Below, piece after piece: positions 46,921-56,102 of a stretch of 64,000 nt of DNA. The translations under genes were made by a program, and so were the position numbers. Positions within the stretch are counted from its first letter, which is position 1, and each line of letters begins with the position of its first letter. The DNA lies in NCBI GenBank assembly GCA_018241505.1, contig JAFEDS010000010.1, forward strand, positions 248,001 through 312,000, given 5' to 3'. Source of the stretch: Pseudomonadota bacterium (GTDB taxonomy: Bacteria > Pseudomonadota > Gammaproteobacteria > Steroidobacterales > Steroidobacteraceae). The notes under the pieces were generated by a model. It searched no databases, was not told the DNA's origin, and saw only the letters and a program-made list of their open reading frames with translations.

Positions 46921-47799
46921 TCGCTGAATTGGCCGGCGTTGTGGAGGCCTATCGCGGAGGAGACGGACACCTTGCTCGTTGACACGCCGCGTACTCAGAT
47001 CGTCACCTCAATCGCCGGGCGGGCTGGTCGCTGGCAAGCCGTTCACGGGACCTTTCGGGAAGGCGGACTCGTCCAGCATCTCTTGATCATGACGGACGTC
47101 CAACACGCACTGCGCGAGGAAGAACGTGCTGCCTGGAAACGGCTCATCCGAGTCATTGGCCACGAGGTAAACAACTCCCTTACACCGATCAAATCAATGG
47201 CTGAATCCCTTCAGAGTCTGCTTTCACAGACCCTGACGGACAGCGCCACGCGCGACGACACGCTGAGTGCGCTCAAAGTAATAGCTGAACGAACCGGCGG
47301 CCTGAGCCGTTTCCTGGCGCAATACAGTCGACTCGCCCGACTCCCGGCACCGCGCCCCCAGTGGCAGTCAGTCTCGAGCATACTCAAACGGGTTGTGGCA
47401 CTGGAGCCGCTCCAGTACGTCGAAATTGGAGCACCGGCAGGCCTCGAAGCATTCGTCGATTCCGATCAACTCGAACAGGCGTTGATCAACCTCGCCAAGA
47501 ACGCCGTTGAAGCATCAATCAGTCACAACTCTGCGGTGGAGATTTCAGCGCAGCCGCAGGGTAGCGATCTCGTTATTCTGGTTACGGACCAAGGCCAAGG
47601 AATCACCAATCCCGACAACCTCTTCGTGCCCTTTTTCACCACAAAGCCAGGCGGCAGCGGCGTAGGTCTCGTCCTCTCTCGACAGATCGCCGAAGCACAC
47701 GGCGGTACTTTGTCGCTAGAGAATCGAACCGCCTGTCCCGGTGCAATAGCAACACTTCGCATTCCAGGCGTCATCCGTCAGGGCTGTGCAACGGCCTGA
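46921..47799 (+). pseudogene. Truncated NtrY-like sensor histidine kinase
   Basis: The reading (open from a TTG at 46861) has family similarity from about 46921. It covers a PAS-like end (RAGRWQAVHGTFREGGLVQHLLIMTD), the dimerisation/phosphoacceptor box RVIGHEVNNSLTPIKS with the conserved His, N box NLAKNAVEA, and the ATP lid motifs DQGQGI and GGSGVGLVLSRQIAEAHGG. The membrane and sensor part of NtrY-type kinases is missing, and no response regulator is adjacent. It may be a silent fragment; the catalytic core itself looks intact. Confidence 0.7.
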
Positions 47800-47848
47800 A
47801 AACTTGCGGACGCCAGGTGTAAGCCGCAATCGCTGCGCAACTGTGTCG

Positions 47849-48373
47849 TCACTCCGGTTTCTTCAACCATTGAAAAACCTCCACCGGATAGCCACCCGGG
47901 TCCTCCATTTCGATGGCACGGATCGGAACTTGTGGATGGTCGTACGGCCCTTTGAGGATGTGGAACCGTGAGTTCCCGCGGATTCTCCCGTGCCAGGCCG
48001 AGATATCGTCCGTCACGATACTGAGCATCACCGCGGCGCGTTTGTTGGTCCCGGCGTTATCCGAGCCCGTCTTTACTAAGCCTAAAGTCGCACCACCGGC
48101 TGTGTGGAACAGGCTGACCCACTCTTGTTCGTAATAAGGCTTTACGCCGAGCAGCTCGCCATAGAACCGGCGCGGCTCCGTCAAATCGGGGTAGTAGAAG
48201 AAGGTGACCTGTCCCGTGACTCGTAGCGGGACAGTGGCGTTGTTCGGTGTCTTCATCGGTGACTGACTCGTCTGGGACTGTGCGCTGACGTGCAGGCTCA
48301 AAGCCATGATCAATGCCGCGCCCGCGGCAATTCCTACGTTAGCCGATTTGCAGTGTGTCACAAAACACCTCAT
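47849..48373 (-). CDS. Exported VOC (glyoxalase-fold) protein
   Basis: 174 residues with a signal peptide (AAGAALIMALSLHVSAQS) and one vicinal-oxygen-chelate domain: VTFFYYPDLTEPRRFYGELLG, a middle strand VSLFHTAGGATLGLV, and the closing EDPGGYPVEVFQW. VOC proteins bind metals and act on small compounds as lyases, dioxygenases or resistance proteins; which applies here is unknown. It is the last gene of the long minus-strand operon and overlaps the dipeptidase gene by four bases. Confidence 0.8.
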   Translation of the reverse strand: MRCFVTHCKSANVGIAAGAALIMALSLHVSAQSQTSQSPMKTPNNATVPLRVTGQVTFFYYPDLTEPRRFYGELLGVKPYYEQEWVSLFHTAGGATLGLVKTGSDNAGTNKRAAVMLSIVTDDISAWHGRIRGNSRFHILKGPYDHPQVPIRAIEMEDPGGYPVEVFQWLKKPE

Positions 48374-49524
48374 ATCCAGATCGCGCGCAGCGCGCGCAGT
48401 GCGTTACCACCGAGCATCAGACCAATGTCCGAATCGCCGTAGCCGCGGCGAATGAGTCCTTCCGTCAGATCGAACAACCGCTTGGGATGATCGAGACCTT
48501 CAATATCGTCTTTTTCGCGAAAGCCGTAGCTACCGGGTTTCAGCGTGGCCTTAGAGGCCGCTACCACGTCGCGAGGCAACGCGTCATATCCATACAACGC
48601 TAGATCGCTGCCCACGGCCACGTGCTCGACCCCAGCGATGCGAGCAACGTGATCGAAATGATCGAGGACGTGCTCGATTGTCGTCGGCTCTCGATCTCGC
48701 GCGAAGACGCGCAAGAAGGCGATTCCCATGACACCGCCACCCGCGGCGAGCTTGCGGATCGCCTCATCGGTTTTGGTGCGCGGATGCGAAGCATTTAGCG
48801 CACGCGCCGTTGCATGAGTGAACAGGACCGGCTTGCGAGAGGCTGAGATTGCATCCAGCGTCGTCCGCGCACCGCAGTGAGACAGATCGACAGCCATGCC
48901 AACGGCGTTCATTCTCTCGACAATTGCCGCTCCGTAATCGCTCAGTCCTCCGTCGACGCGCTCAGTCGATCCAGCACCGAGACGGTTCTGAGCATTGTAG
49001 GTCAACTGCGAGACTCGTTGACCCAGCGCGTAGAATCGATTGACGTCGTCGACGGAGTTGAAATGCTCAGAGTTCTCACAACCCAACATGATGCCGATAC
49101 GTCCATCCTTACGGCCCTCGAGCGCCGCAGGCGCATCAACGCGGAAGAATGTGTCAGAGTGCGCGGCTATAAAGCCGTTATGCCATGCGTAGTCGAGCAG
49201 CACATTGGGGTCGGTCTCCAAGGTGGTCTGTATGATCTTCAAACCAGTTCGCTGAAACCGCGCCCGCGCCTCGGCATCGAACGCGCCGACCTGCGTCAGC
49301 CAACGCTGCAATTCTCCCGGATTCAAAGACAGCGCGTGCTTCAAGTCGACGCATTGTGTCTCGTTGACCAACCGAATGGCGCGCGCCGAATATTTCCTGC
49401 TGGGGCTGCCGGCCACGGCATATCGGCCAACATTGATCATGGGCGCTGCAAGCACTGTTCCGCCAATCTGCAGCACGCGTCGCAGCACGGTGCGGCGCGT
49501 TGCAACTGGCGCAGGCGGCTTCAT
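48370..49524 (-). CDS. M19 family membrane dipeptidase-like hydrolase
   Basis: 384 residues. The N-terminus looks like a Tat or Sec signal (RRTVLRRVLQIGGTVLAAP). The renal-dipeptidase barrel is seen with metal ligands E150 (MLGCENS), H216 (DLSHCG), H237 (FTHATA) and the late VGSDLALYG aspartate. The usual N-terminal HxD pair (as in DGHNDLP) is replaced by QCVDLKH, so one metal site may be altered. Family members cleave dipeptides, including D-residue ones. It overlaps the amidohydrolase and VOC genes by four bases each. Confidence 0.85.
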   Translation of the reverse strand: MKPPAPVATRRTVLRRVLQIGGTVLAAPMINVGRYAVAGSPSRKYSARAIRLVNETQCVDLKHALSLNPGELQRWLTQVGAFDAEARARFQRTGLKIIQTTLETDPNVLLDYAWHNGFIAAHSDTFFRVDAPAALEGRKDGRIGIMLGCENSEHFNSVDDVNRFYALGQRVSQLTYNAQNRLGAGSTERVDGGLSDYGAAIVERMNAVGMAVDLSHCGARTTLDAISASRKPVLFTHATARALNASHPRTKTDEAIRKLAAGGGVMGIAFLRVFARDREPTTIEHVLDHFDHVARIAGVEHVAVGSDLALYGYDALPRDVVAASKATLKPGSYGFREKDDIEGLDHPKRLFDLTEGLIRRGYGDSDIGLMLGGNALRALRAIWI

Positions 49525-51545
49525 TGATAGGCCTCCCGCACCTGTAGCGGCGGGCGCGCGGCAAAAGGTGTTATGCCGACAGTCGAGTAGACCTCATCAG
49601 GAAAGAGAACAGTTCCTTTGCTGACAACCATGCGGACCTTGCGCAGTACATTCAGATCAACCGTGGGATCGCCATCGACGAGCAGGAGATCCGCTATCTT
49701 GCCCGGTTCGATCGACCCCACTTCGTGATCGCGATGCAGATAACGAGCGCAGCCCAATGTGGCTATCTGGAGCACCCGGGAAGCAGGAATCCCCGCGCGG
49801 CCGTAGACCTCCAGCTCGCTATGCAACATGAATCCCGGCACATCATCAGTGCCCGGTACGATCGGGATACCCGCGTCGTACACCAGTTTCAGCGCCTCGA
49901 GCAGCTTCGTCCAGGCCGCTTGATACAGTGATAGTTGCCCGGGCTTCATGTCCAGAACGGCGGTACGGCGCGCGCGCTGAACCGGACCCGGCATATGGCT
50001 CAGCCAGGCTTCGATGCTGGGAGGCGATTTCCCGGGCTGACTGAGCAGCATCCACTCGAGACCGGCCATGGTTACATCGAGCGTGGTACCGCGCTCCTTC
50101 ATCAGTCGAACCATGCGCTGCACGGGCTCACTTTGCAGATCGAGCTTGCCCATGCGTTCGCCCACGGCAGTAAAGCGCAACGGTGTGCGCGTATCCTCCT
50201 GTGGAGAGATAACGAAGCTCAACAGGAGCTGATTCATGTGGTTGATCTCGTCGTAACCGTCGCGGACGGCCCGCTCCGAGGTCATGAAGGCCGGCACATG
50301 CCCGCTGACACGAAGCCCCAGCCGATGCGCCTCTGCCGAAATCGGCGCCACCCAGTCCGGCGTGATCGAGCTATACAACTTGATCGCGGAGTACCCGTGA
50401 TCTGCATACCAACGAACCTTCTCCAAAGCGGCTGGCAATTGATCCACCACGAAGCCCATCTTCGCGGAGTACGGCGAGCGCCCTTCTATGAAACCGGACG
50501 GAATGATTTCAGGACCTGGGATCGTACCCGCGCGGACACGTGCCTCGAGGTCCAACAGGACATCGTTATGATTGCCAAGGTCACGAACGGTCGTTACACC
50601 ACCAGCCAGATAGAGAGGCATATCCCAGTCTTCAACATGCGAGTGCATGTCAGTCAGGCCAGGTAGCACCGTACCTCCCTGAGCGTCGACAACGGCATCT
50701 TCGGGCAGTGGGGTCGCATCAGCTCTCACACCAACTATCCGACCTCGATATACAACGACCGTAGTCGGTTGACCGAGCGTACCCGAGTGACTGTCGAAGA
50801 CGCGCGCGTTTTGAATATAGATTGGACGATCGAATCGATGAACGAGCCGGCGCGTGAGACGCTCCAGATATTCACGGTTGAGTGAGGCGGCGAGTTGCGA
50901 TAGTTGCGCAAACTCCAGTGCGTAGTCGTCGGGCATAACTACGAAACCGGGGGTGACGGTTCCGAAGAAGCCACCTTGATCGTCCGCCAGAACGAATAGT
51001 GGGTCAGTACGGATGCCCCAAAGCGCGTAAGCGGTGACTTGCCGCGACCTTGCACCGTGCCCCACAGTAATCTCACGAAGCTTCTCCGCTTTGAGAGTGC
51101 CGGTTGGCAGTGCGCTCAGTTGAAGATCGGGCCGGCCTAAGAGGGCACGCAGATACACTCCGTAAGCCCAAGGACTCGAATCCGTCGCAACATACACGCG
51201 ACCCGCATCGGCCCGCGCCTCCCCGGAATCATTGAGGCTGCGCCAACTTGCCTTGTGCCCAGCGCGACGGTAACTCTCCTTGGCAGGCGCGCCGATGGCA
51301 CCCGCCCCCTCGATCCGCCACTGCGACGGCAGTCCCTGCAGATCGAGCACCAGCGACTCGCGAAGCTTGGGCCCCCGCCCGTTGTCATCAATTCGGTAGT
51401 TGATGGACACACCGGTGCCGCTTTGCACGACATCGAGTGTGCCCACCACCTCGTTGTTGGAGAGGGCTACATACCGCTGAGTAGCCGCCTCAACCGCGCT
51501 CCAGAGGAACAGCGCGAGACCGAGTAGTAGCCGGGACTGACGCAT
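49521..51545 (-). CDS. Exported amidohydrolase family protein
   Basis: 674 residues from ATG 51545. It has a signal peptide (SRLLLGLALFLWSAVEA) and an N-terminal beta-rich domain of about 250 residues (RYVALSNNEVVGTLDV). The imidazolonepropionase/prolidase-like amidohydrolase follows: VLPGLTDMHSHVEDWD carries the HxH metal pair. VSGHVPAF and VPGTDDVPGF supply further ligands, and the composite domain closes with GSIEPGKIADLLLVDGDP. It should hydrolyse an amide or peptide-like compound in the periplasm. It is tightly packed between the 118-residue protein and the dipeptidase. Confidence 0.88.
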   Translation of the reverse strand: MRQSRLLLGLALFLWSAVEAATQRYVALSNNEVVGTLDVVQSGTGVSINYRIDDNGRGPKLRESLVLDLQGLPSQWRIEGAGAIGAPAKESYRRAGHKASWRSLNDSGEARADAGRVYVATDSSPWAYGVYLRALLGRPDLQLSALPTGTLKAEKLREITVGHGARSRQVTAYALWGIRTDPLFVLADDQGGFFGTVTPGFVVMPDDYALEFAQLSQLAASLNREYLERLTRRLVHRFDRPIYIQNARVFDSHSGTLGQPTTVVVYRGRIVGVRADATPLPEDAVVDAQGGTVLPGLTDMHSHVEDWDMPLYLAGGVTTVRDLGNHNDVLLDLEARVRAGTIPGPEIIPSGFIEGRSPYSAKMGFVVDQLPAALEKVRWYADHGYSAIKLYSSITPDWVAPISAEAHRLGLRVSGHVPAFMTSERAVRDGYDEINHMNQLLLSFVISPQEDTRTPLRFTAVGERMGKLDLQSEPVQRMVRLMKERGTTLDVTMAGLEWMLLSQPGKSPPSIEAWLSHMPGPVQRARRTAVLDMKPGQLSLYQAAWTKLLEALKLVYDAGIPIVPGTDDVPGFMLHSELEVYGRAGIPASRVLQIATLGCARYLHRDHEVGSIEPGKIADLLLVDGDPTVDLNVLRKVRMVVSKGTVLFPDEVYSTVGITPFAARPPLQVREAYQ

Positions 51546-51549
51546 GATG

Positions 51550-51906
51550 CTAGTCGATCCAAAGATCGCGCTCCTTGTCCTTCCAGAACTCGAGCCCCAT
51601 CGTTTCGTGGTTGAACACATTCTGGTAGTACGGGTCGTTCTTCTTGTACTCCTCGTACACGCCTTTGTACTCGCCGCGCTTCTTCTTGTAGGCCTCATAC
51701 GAAGCCAGATCCGCGTACTCCCACAGGATGAAGTGGCGCCCGGACTCCATCCCGGCCACGTGCTTCTCGAAGTAGCGAACGCTCTTCCATTCCTTGAACA
51801 GCTCGCGATGCTGACGCACCCAGGTCAGCCAGCGGCGCATCCACTCGTCGTGCTCCTTCTCCTTACCCTCGGACACGACCCAACTTTCCATCTCGAATAC
51901 TGACAT
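51550..51906 (-). CDS. 118-residue protein, dimeric alpha/beta-barrel-like
   Basis: A charged protein without a signal peptide (MSVFEMESWVVSEGKEKEHD). Its alternating strands and amphipathic helices (FILWEYADLASYEAYKKK) and a Trp/Tyr-rich end resemble NIPSNAP/ABM-type ferredoxin-fold proteins. Such small proteins bind or modify a ligand, but this one cannot be assigned. It sits four bases upstream of the amidohydrolase start, and its own ATG touches the stop of the small Tat protein, so it is part of the operon. Confidence 0.65.
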   Translation of the reverse strand: MSVFEMESWVVSEGKEKEHDEWMRRWLTWVRQHRELFKEWKSVRYFEKHVAGMESGRHFILWEYADLASYEAYKKKRGEYKGVYEEYKKNDPYYQNVFNHETMGLEFWKDKERDLWID

Positions 51907-52124
51907 TAGAATCTCTCCCGTCCGCCGACCTTGCTGCCCCCGAGCTCGCCGCCGTAGCGGAGCAGGACTGCCCGCTCATCCGAATCTGCAACGTCCGGTT
52001 GAATCGGCTGTTGGCCACGGGCGCTACCGGACACTACGGCAATCGCCTGCTGGCCCAGACCCAACGCCAGCCCGCCCGCAAGCGTTGCGCGCAACAAGTT
52101 TCTACGCTTGATCTCCACACTCAT
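51906..52124 (-). CDS. Small Tat-signal protein (72 aa)
   Basis: MSVEIKRRNLLRATLAGGLA is a twin-arginine signal, leaving only about 40 mature residues with a late RYGGELGGSKVGGRER. No catalytic motif is seen. Such a short Tat substrate suggests a cofactor-carrying or partner subunit, or a peptide that acts on its neighbours. It lies 19 bases after the TonB receptor and its stop overlaps the next start, so it was kept as part of the operon. Confidence 0.6.
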   Translation of the reverse strand: MSVEIKRRNLLRATLAGGLALGLGQQAIAVVSGSARGQQPIQPDVADSDERAVLLRYGGELGGSKVGGRERF

Positions 52125-52143
52125 GAACTACTCCTTGGCTCCG

Positions 52144-54852
52144 TTATCGCATGTTGAAGGAGACGCGCATGCCCCACGTTCTCGGGTTGGGCCGCACGCG
52201 AATACCCGCGAATCCAAAACCCGCGAGCCCGGTGTAGTACTTCTTGTCGAAGGCGTTCTCCAGATACCCTTCCACCATCCAGGCATCCGTTCGGGTGCCC
52301 AATCGGAAGTTCACGATCTGGAACGACGGGATGGTGTACGGGAACTCGTTGTGGGTAATCGACTCGACGTCGGGCTTGTTCTTCGACCGGTAGGAGTATT
52401 CCGCGCGCGCGTAGCCGGAAACATCCGCAGGCATCGCAGGCATGAGCTCACTCAACGGGAGCTCATACTGTGAGTTCGCGCTGATCGTCCAGCGCGGCGC
52501 CCGGATGATATCGGTACCCGACAGATCGACTTCCTGGCCGGAAACCAATGCGTTCGGGAATTTGTCGAACTTTGCGTTGAGATAACCGATACCGCTCTCG
52601 AGAGTCAGGTGCGCGATGGGACGTGCGGCGATCTCGAGCTCTACACCCTTACTGGAAGCGCTCGCTGCGTTGGTCGTAGCGTCGATGACTGTGATGACGT
52701 GCGTGTCCGGGTCAGTGACTGTCGCGCTCGACTCGACCTGCAAATCCTTCCACTTCATGTAAAAGACCGTAGCATTCACCATCAGGCGGCGATCGAACAG
52801 GTACGAACGTGTGCCGAGCTCGTAGTTCCAGAGATTTTCCTTGGCGAAGGACTGCGACGGTAGCGCCGCGTTGAACTGCAAGCCGCCCGCCTTGTAACCC
52901 TTGGAGGCCGTTACATAGGTAGTAACATCATCGGTGAAATCGTAGGAAACCGAGAATCGCGGCGAGAAGTCCGAAAAATCGGTGGCGCCACGGTTGTTCA
53001 GCTTCGGAGAGCCGAAGCTGATGCCGCCGGCGGTTTCCTTCACCTTGTCATGCGAGTAACGCCCGCCGGCCGTCAAGGCCAGTTTATCGAGCGCGTGCCA
53101 GGTGACCTGTCCGAATCCCGCCCAACTGTTAGTCCGCGTATTCTCCACCACGATATCGATGGGGAACTCGTTCGGCAGGTCGAAGAAGCCGCCGGTGCCC
53201 GCACGCACCTGGTGGAGGGTGCTTTTGATGTCCTCTGCATAGAGGGCGCCGACCGTCCAGACCCACGGTCCGCTGCCGCTCGACTGGATCCGGGCCTCCT
53301 GGCTCCAGCTCTGCGAGCTATCGTCGATCTTCTGCGTCAGGAGCGGATCGGGCGTGAAATCCAGATCGTCGAAGTACTTGCGCTGCGTGTCGAGATAGCC
53401 CGTGATCGAATGGATCTCGTAGCCATCGCCCTGATAGCGCAGGTGTGCAACACCGATGTTGTTATCGTTCTTCTGCGTCAGCGGCAGATCCTGATTCACC
53501 TGATGGATGTTCTGTGGATAGAACGGCAAGCCGCCGGAGACGGGCACCGGTGTCCCTGTGATCGACGCCGTATCCTCATTGAGCACCCCGGTAGGCACGA
53601 GCGGATTGAGGCCCGAGTCCTCGCGCGTCATGTATCCGGACAGATCGAGCGTCAAGCGATCATTGATCAACCAGCGAGTCGCCAGCTTCATGTTGATGAA
53701 CTGGAAGCCGCTCTGACCGCCGGCCGGGTTGATATTCTTGATAAAGCCGTCGCTTTGCTCGTAGTTGACCATCGCCCGGACAAAGAACTTGTCTTCCACC
53801 ACAGGCGCGTTGACGACACCCGTCATGCCCCAGGTCCTGAACGACCCGAAATGTGCGTTGAGCTCGCCCTCGAGCTTCGGACCGGGTTGCTTCGTCGTGA
53901 CGTTCAGTGCGCCACCGGTAGCATTGCGGCCGAAGAACGTGCCTTGCGGGCCGCGCAAAACCTCCACGCGCTCAATGTCCTGTAGCGCCGGGTTTACCGC
54001 GCCTTCCTGAGCGCCGTTGGCAATATTGAAGCCATCGACGTAGACACCGAAAGCATCTGTGCGGCCGCCGATGTTGCTGACGCCGCGAATTGCGATGTCC
54101 ACCGATCGCGGGCCGCTCTTGCCTTCGTCCTGGAAGGTCACGTTGGGAGTCTGTCGGAAGTACCCACGCAGGTCCTGTGCGTTGGCGGCCTGGAGCTTGT
54201 CGCCGCTGAACACGCTGATGCTGGCCGGAACCTTCTGCAAGGTCTCTACACGGCGCTCCGCAGTCACGACGACCTCTTGAAGTGCCGTGTCAGCAAGGAG
54301 CGGTGCCTGTGAGCTCTCGTTTTCCGCCCGCGCGCTGCGCGGCCCGGAGTTGTCTACGGCAGCAGGTCGTTGATCAGTTGGCCGAGGCGCTTGAGCCAGG
54401 AGAAACCGACCCAAGAACGACTGGCGCGCGTCCTTGCCTCCTTGAGCGCCATCGCGCCCGGTGTCATCAGAGATTGAATGCGCTTCTGAGCCTTGTGTCT
54501 GCGGATGACCGGAGCTGGCGCCTGTCTGCGGCGCGAGGTCATGAGGACTCACGATTGCGATCGTCGTACCGTTGACGATCCGGTACCCGAGGCCCTGCGG
54601 TGCGAGCAGCGTATCGAGGGCTTGCTCTGGTGTTTGATTGCCCTTGACCGGCCCGACCAGCGCGGGGCCGCCGAGCGTATCACTGAAGCCGGCGATCTGC
54701 AGGTGAGTTTGTTGTGCGAGATCTTTTAGAGCGGCGTCGAGCGGCTGACGCGGGATGTCGAGATCATAGCGCTGCATAGTTGCCAGCGCCTGTTCGGCGG
54801 CTCCGAGCCCACCTGCAGCAAGTAGCGCGGCCGTAACGACGGCAATCCGCAT
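52144..54852 (-). CDS. TonB-dependent receptor with STN signalling domain
   Basis: 902 residues from ATG 54852. A signal peptide is followed by the STN domain (DIPRQPLDAALKDLAQQTHLQIAGF, about 30-100), a low-complexity linker, the plug (ALQEVVVTAERR, FGVYVDGFNI, RVEVLRGPQGTFFGRNATGG) and the barrel, which ends in MRVSFNMR. It is the receptor controlled by the FecI/FecR pair upstream and the entry step of the hydrolase operon. A G-rich AAAGGGGGGTTACG element lies at 54930-54917, 65 bases before the start. Confidence 0.93.
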   Translation of the reverse strand: MRIAVVTAALLAAGGLGAAEQALATMQRYDLDIPRQPLDAALKDLAQQTHLQIAGFSDTLGGPALVGPVKGNQTPEQALDTLLAPQGLGYRIVNGTTIAIVSPHDLAPQTGASSGHPQTQGSEAHSISDDTGRDGAQGGKDARQSFLGRFLLAQAPRPTDQRPAAVDNSGPRSARAENESSQAPLLADTALQEVVVTAERRVETLQKVPASISVFSGDKLQAANAQDLRGYFRQTPNVTFQDEGKSGPRSVDIAIRGVSNIGGRTDAFGVYVDGFNIANGAQEGAVNPALQDIERVEVLRGPQGTFFGRNATGGALNVTTKQPGPKLEGELNAHFGSFRTWGMTGVVNAPVVEDKFFVRAMVNYEQSDGFIKNINPAGGQSGFQFINMKLATRWLINDRLTLDLSGYMTREDSGLNPLVPTGVLNEDTASITGTPVPVSGGLPFYPQNIHQVNQDLPLTQKNDNNIGVAHLRYQGDGYEIHSITGYLDTQRKYFDDLDFTPDPLLTQKIDDSSQSWSQEARIQSSGSGPWVWTVGALYAEDIKSTLHQVRAGTGGFFDLPNEFPIDIVVENTRTNSWAGFGQVTWHALDKLALTAGGRYSHDKVKETAGGISFGSPKLNNRGATDFSDFSPRFSVSYDFTDDVTTYVTASKGYKAGGLQFNAALPSQSFAKENLWNYELGTRSYLFDRRLMVNATVFYMKWKDLQVESSATVTDPDTHVITVIDATTNAASASSKGVELEIAARPIAHLTLESGIGYLNAKFDKFPNALVSGQEVDLSGTDIIRAPRWTISANSQYELPLSELMPAMPADVSGYARAEYSYRSKNKPDVESITHNEFPYTIPSFQIVNFRLGTRTDAWMVEGYLENAFDKKYYTGLAGFGFAGIRVRPNPRTWGMRVSFNMR

Positions 54853-54938
54853 GAGTAGTCCCCCCGTCCGATCATAAGTGTGTTTGGACGGAGAAGAGAC
54901 CGGGCTTGCCGCGAAACGTAACCCCCCTTTGACCAACT

Positions 54939-56102
54939 TTATTTGCCCGTTTGTGCCGCTGGCGCGATAGTGATGGCGGTTTCTCCTGTATGAATGATCT
55001 CCACCGGCGCGACAGTTTGGAGGAATGCGATGAATGCTTCCGGCTCCGATGCATTGAATACACCGCTCACGGAACGGTTCGCCAGCTTGTCGTCGGCTAC
55101 GCTCAACTGTACGCGGTTGTAGCGGTTGAATTCGGCGATCACGTGAGTAACGGGATCGTTGCGGAAGATCAAGCGCCCTTCGGCCCAGGCCAACTCGCGG
55201 TGACTGTCCACAGCCTTGACAGGCTGCGCTGAGCCGCTTTCACCCACGGTCACCTGTTGATTGGCCGTCAACATGGCGATCTGCGCAGACTCATCGTCAA
55301 CGGCCGCAGGATGCGCTGGCCGGGAGCCTGCCGTACGTACCCCCGTTGGCCGCGCACTGGAATCAACTGGCACCAGCGTCGACTGCGGGTCAGCGGCCGC
55401 TGCCTCTCTTCTATGCTCGGATGAGACGGCCACCTTGCCCTCTGCAACGGTGACAATCGTGGCGCTGCCGTGTTGCTCCACACCGAATGCCGTCCCGACC
55501 GCCCGAACGACGGTGTCCTCCGAATGCACATAAAACGGCCGCCGCGCATTCTTGGCAACGCGAAACAACGCGCGGCCGTGCTCCAGGTGGACATCGCGGG
55601 AGCTTTCGGAAAATTTGATCCGCAGCCGCGTTTCCGGATCGACCTGCACGACGCTGCCATCGCGCAACACGACTTCGCGACGCTCCGCCCGTTCGGTGGC
55701 AATGAGCTTGCCGAAGACTCGCTCCTGCAGGAATGATGCACCGACCAGTACTAAGGCCACACTGGCCGCAACGGCCATCGCCCGCGCCGTGCGCTGCCAG
55801 CGGCTCGGGATTGTTGCTCGCGGTGAAACATCATCAGTCTGGCGACCCGGCCGTAGCGGGATGACTTCAGCGGTGCGTTCGGTGGCCGGTGGCGTCAGGG
55901 AGATCCGTGTCCAGTGCTGGAATTGGTCCAAGGCCGCATGAACTTGCGCAATTCGCAGCATCTCCGCGACGTGCACCGGCGACTCGCGCAGCCAGTCGAC
56001 AAACTCGCCGCGCTGCGTGCCCGACAGCTCTGTCGACTGCATACGGACCCACCACTCGGCCGCATCGGCCGCGGCTTGCCTACGGCGCTCATTCGCGTCC
56101 AT
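54939..56102 (-). CDS. FecR-type anti-sigma/signal transducer
   Basis: 387 residues from ATG 56102 (MDANERRRQAAADAAEWWVRMQS). The N-terminal sigma-binding domain is about 1-75, and a membrane span lies near 125-142 (MAVAASVALVLVGASFL). The FecR domain follows (REVVLRDGSVVQVDPETRLRI to VRAVGTAFGVEQH). The C-terminal domain has RYNRVQLSVADDKLANRSVSG and VFNASEPEAFIAFL. It contains an extra Ala/Arg/Pro-rich insert of about 60 residues in the periplasmic part. The start lies within the end of the sigma factor gene. Confidence 0.92.
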   Translation of the reverse strand: MDANERRRQAAADAAEWWVRMQSTELSGTQRGEFVDWLRESPVHVAEMLRIAQVHAALDQFQHWTRISLTPPATERTAEVIPLRPGRQTDDVSPRATIPSRWQRTARAMAVAASVALVLVGASFLQERVFGKLIATERAERREVVLRDGSVVQVDPETRLRIKFSESSRDVHLEHGRALFRVAKNARRPFYVHSEDTVVRAVGTAFGVEQHGSATIVTVAEGKVAVSSEHRREAAAADPQSTLVPVDSSARPTGVRTAGSRPAHPAAVDDESAQIAMLTANQQVTVGESGSAQPVKAVDSHRELAWAEGRLIFRNDPVTHVIAEFNRYNRVQLSVADDKLANRSVSGVFNASEPEAFIAFLQTVAPVEIIHTGETAITIAPAAQTGK

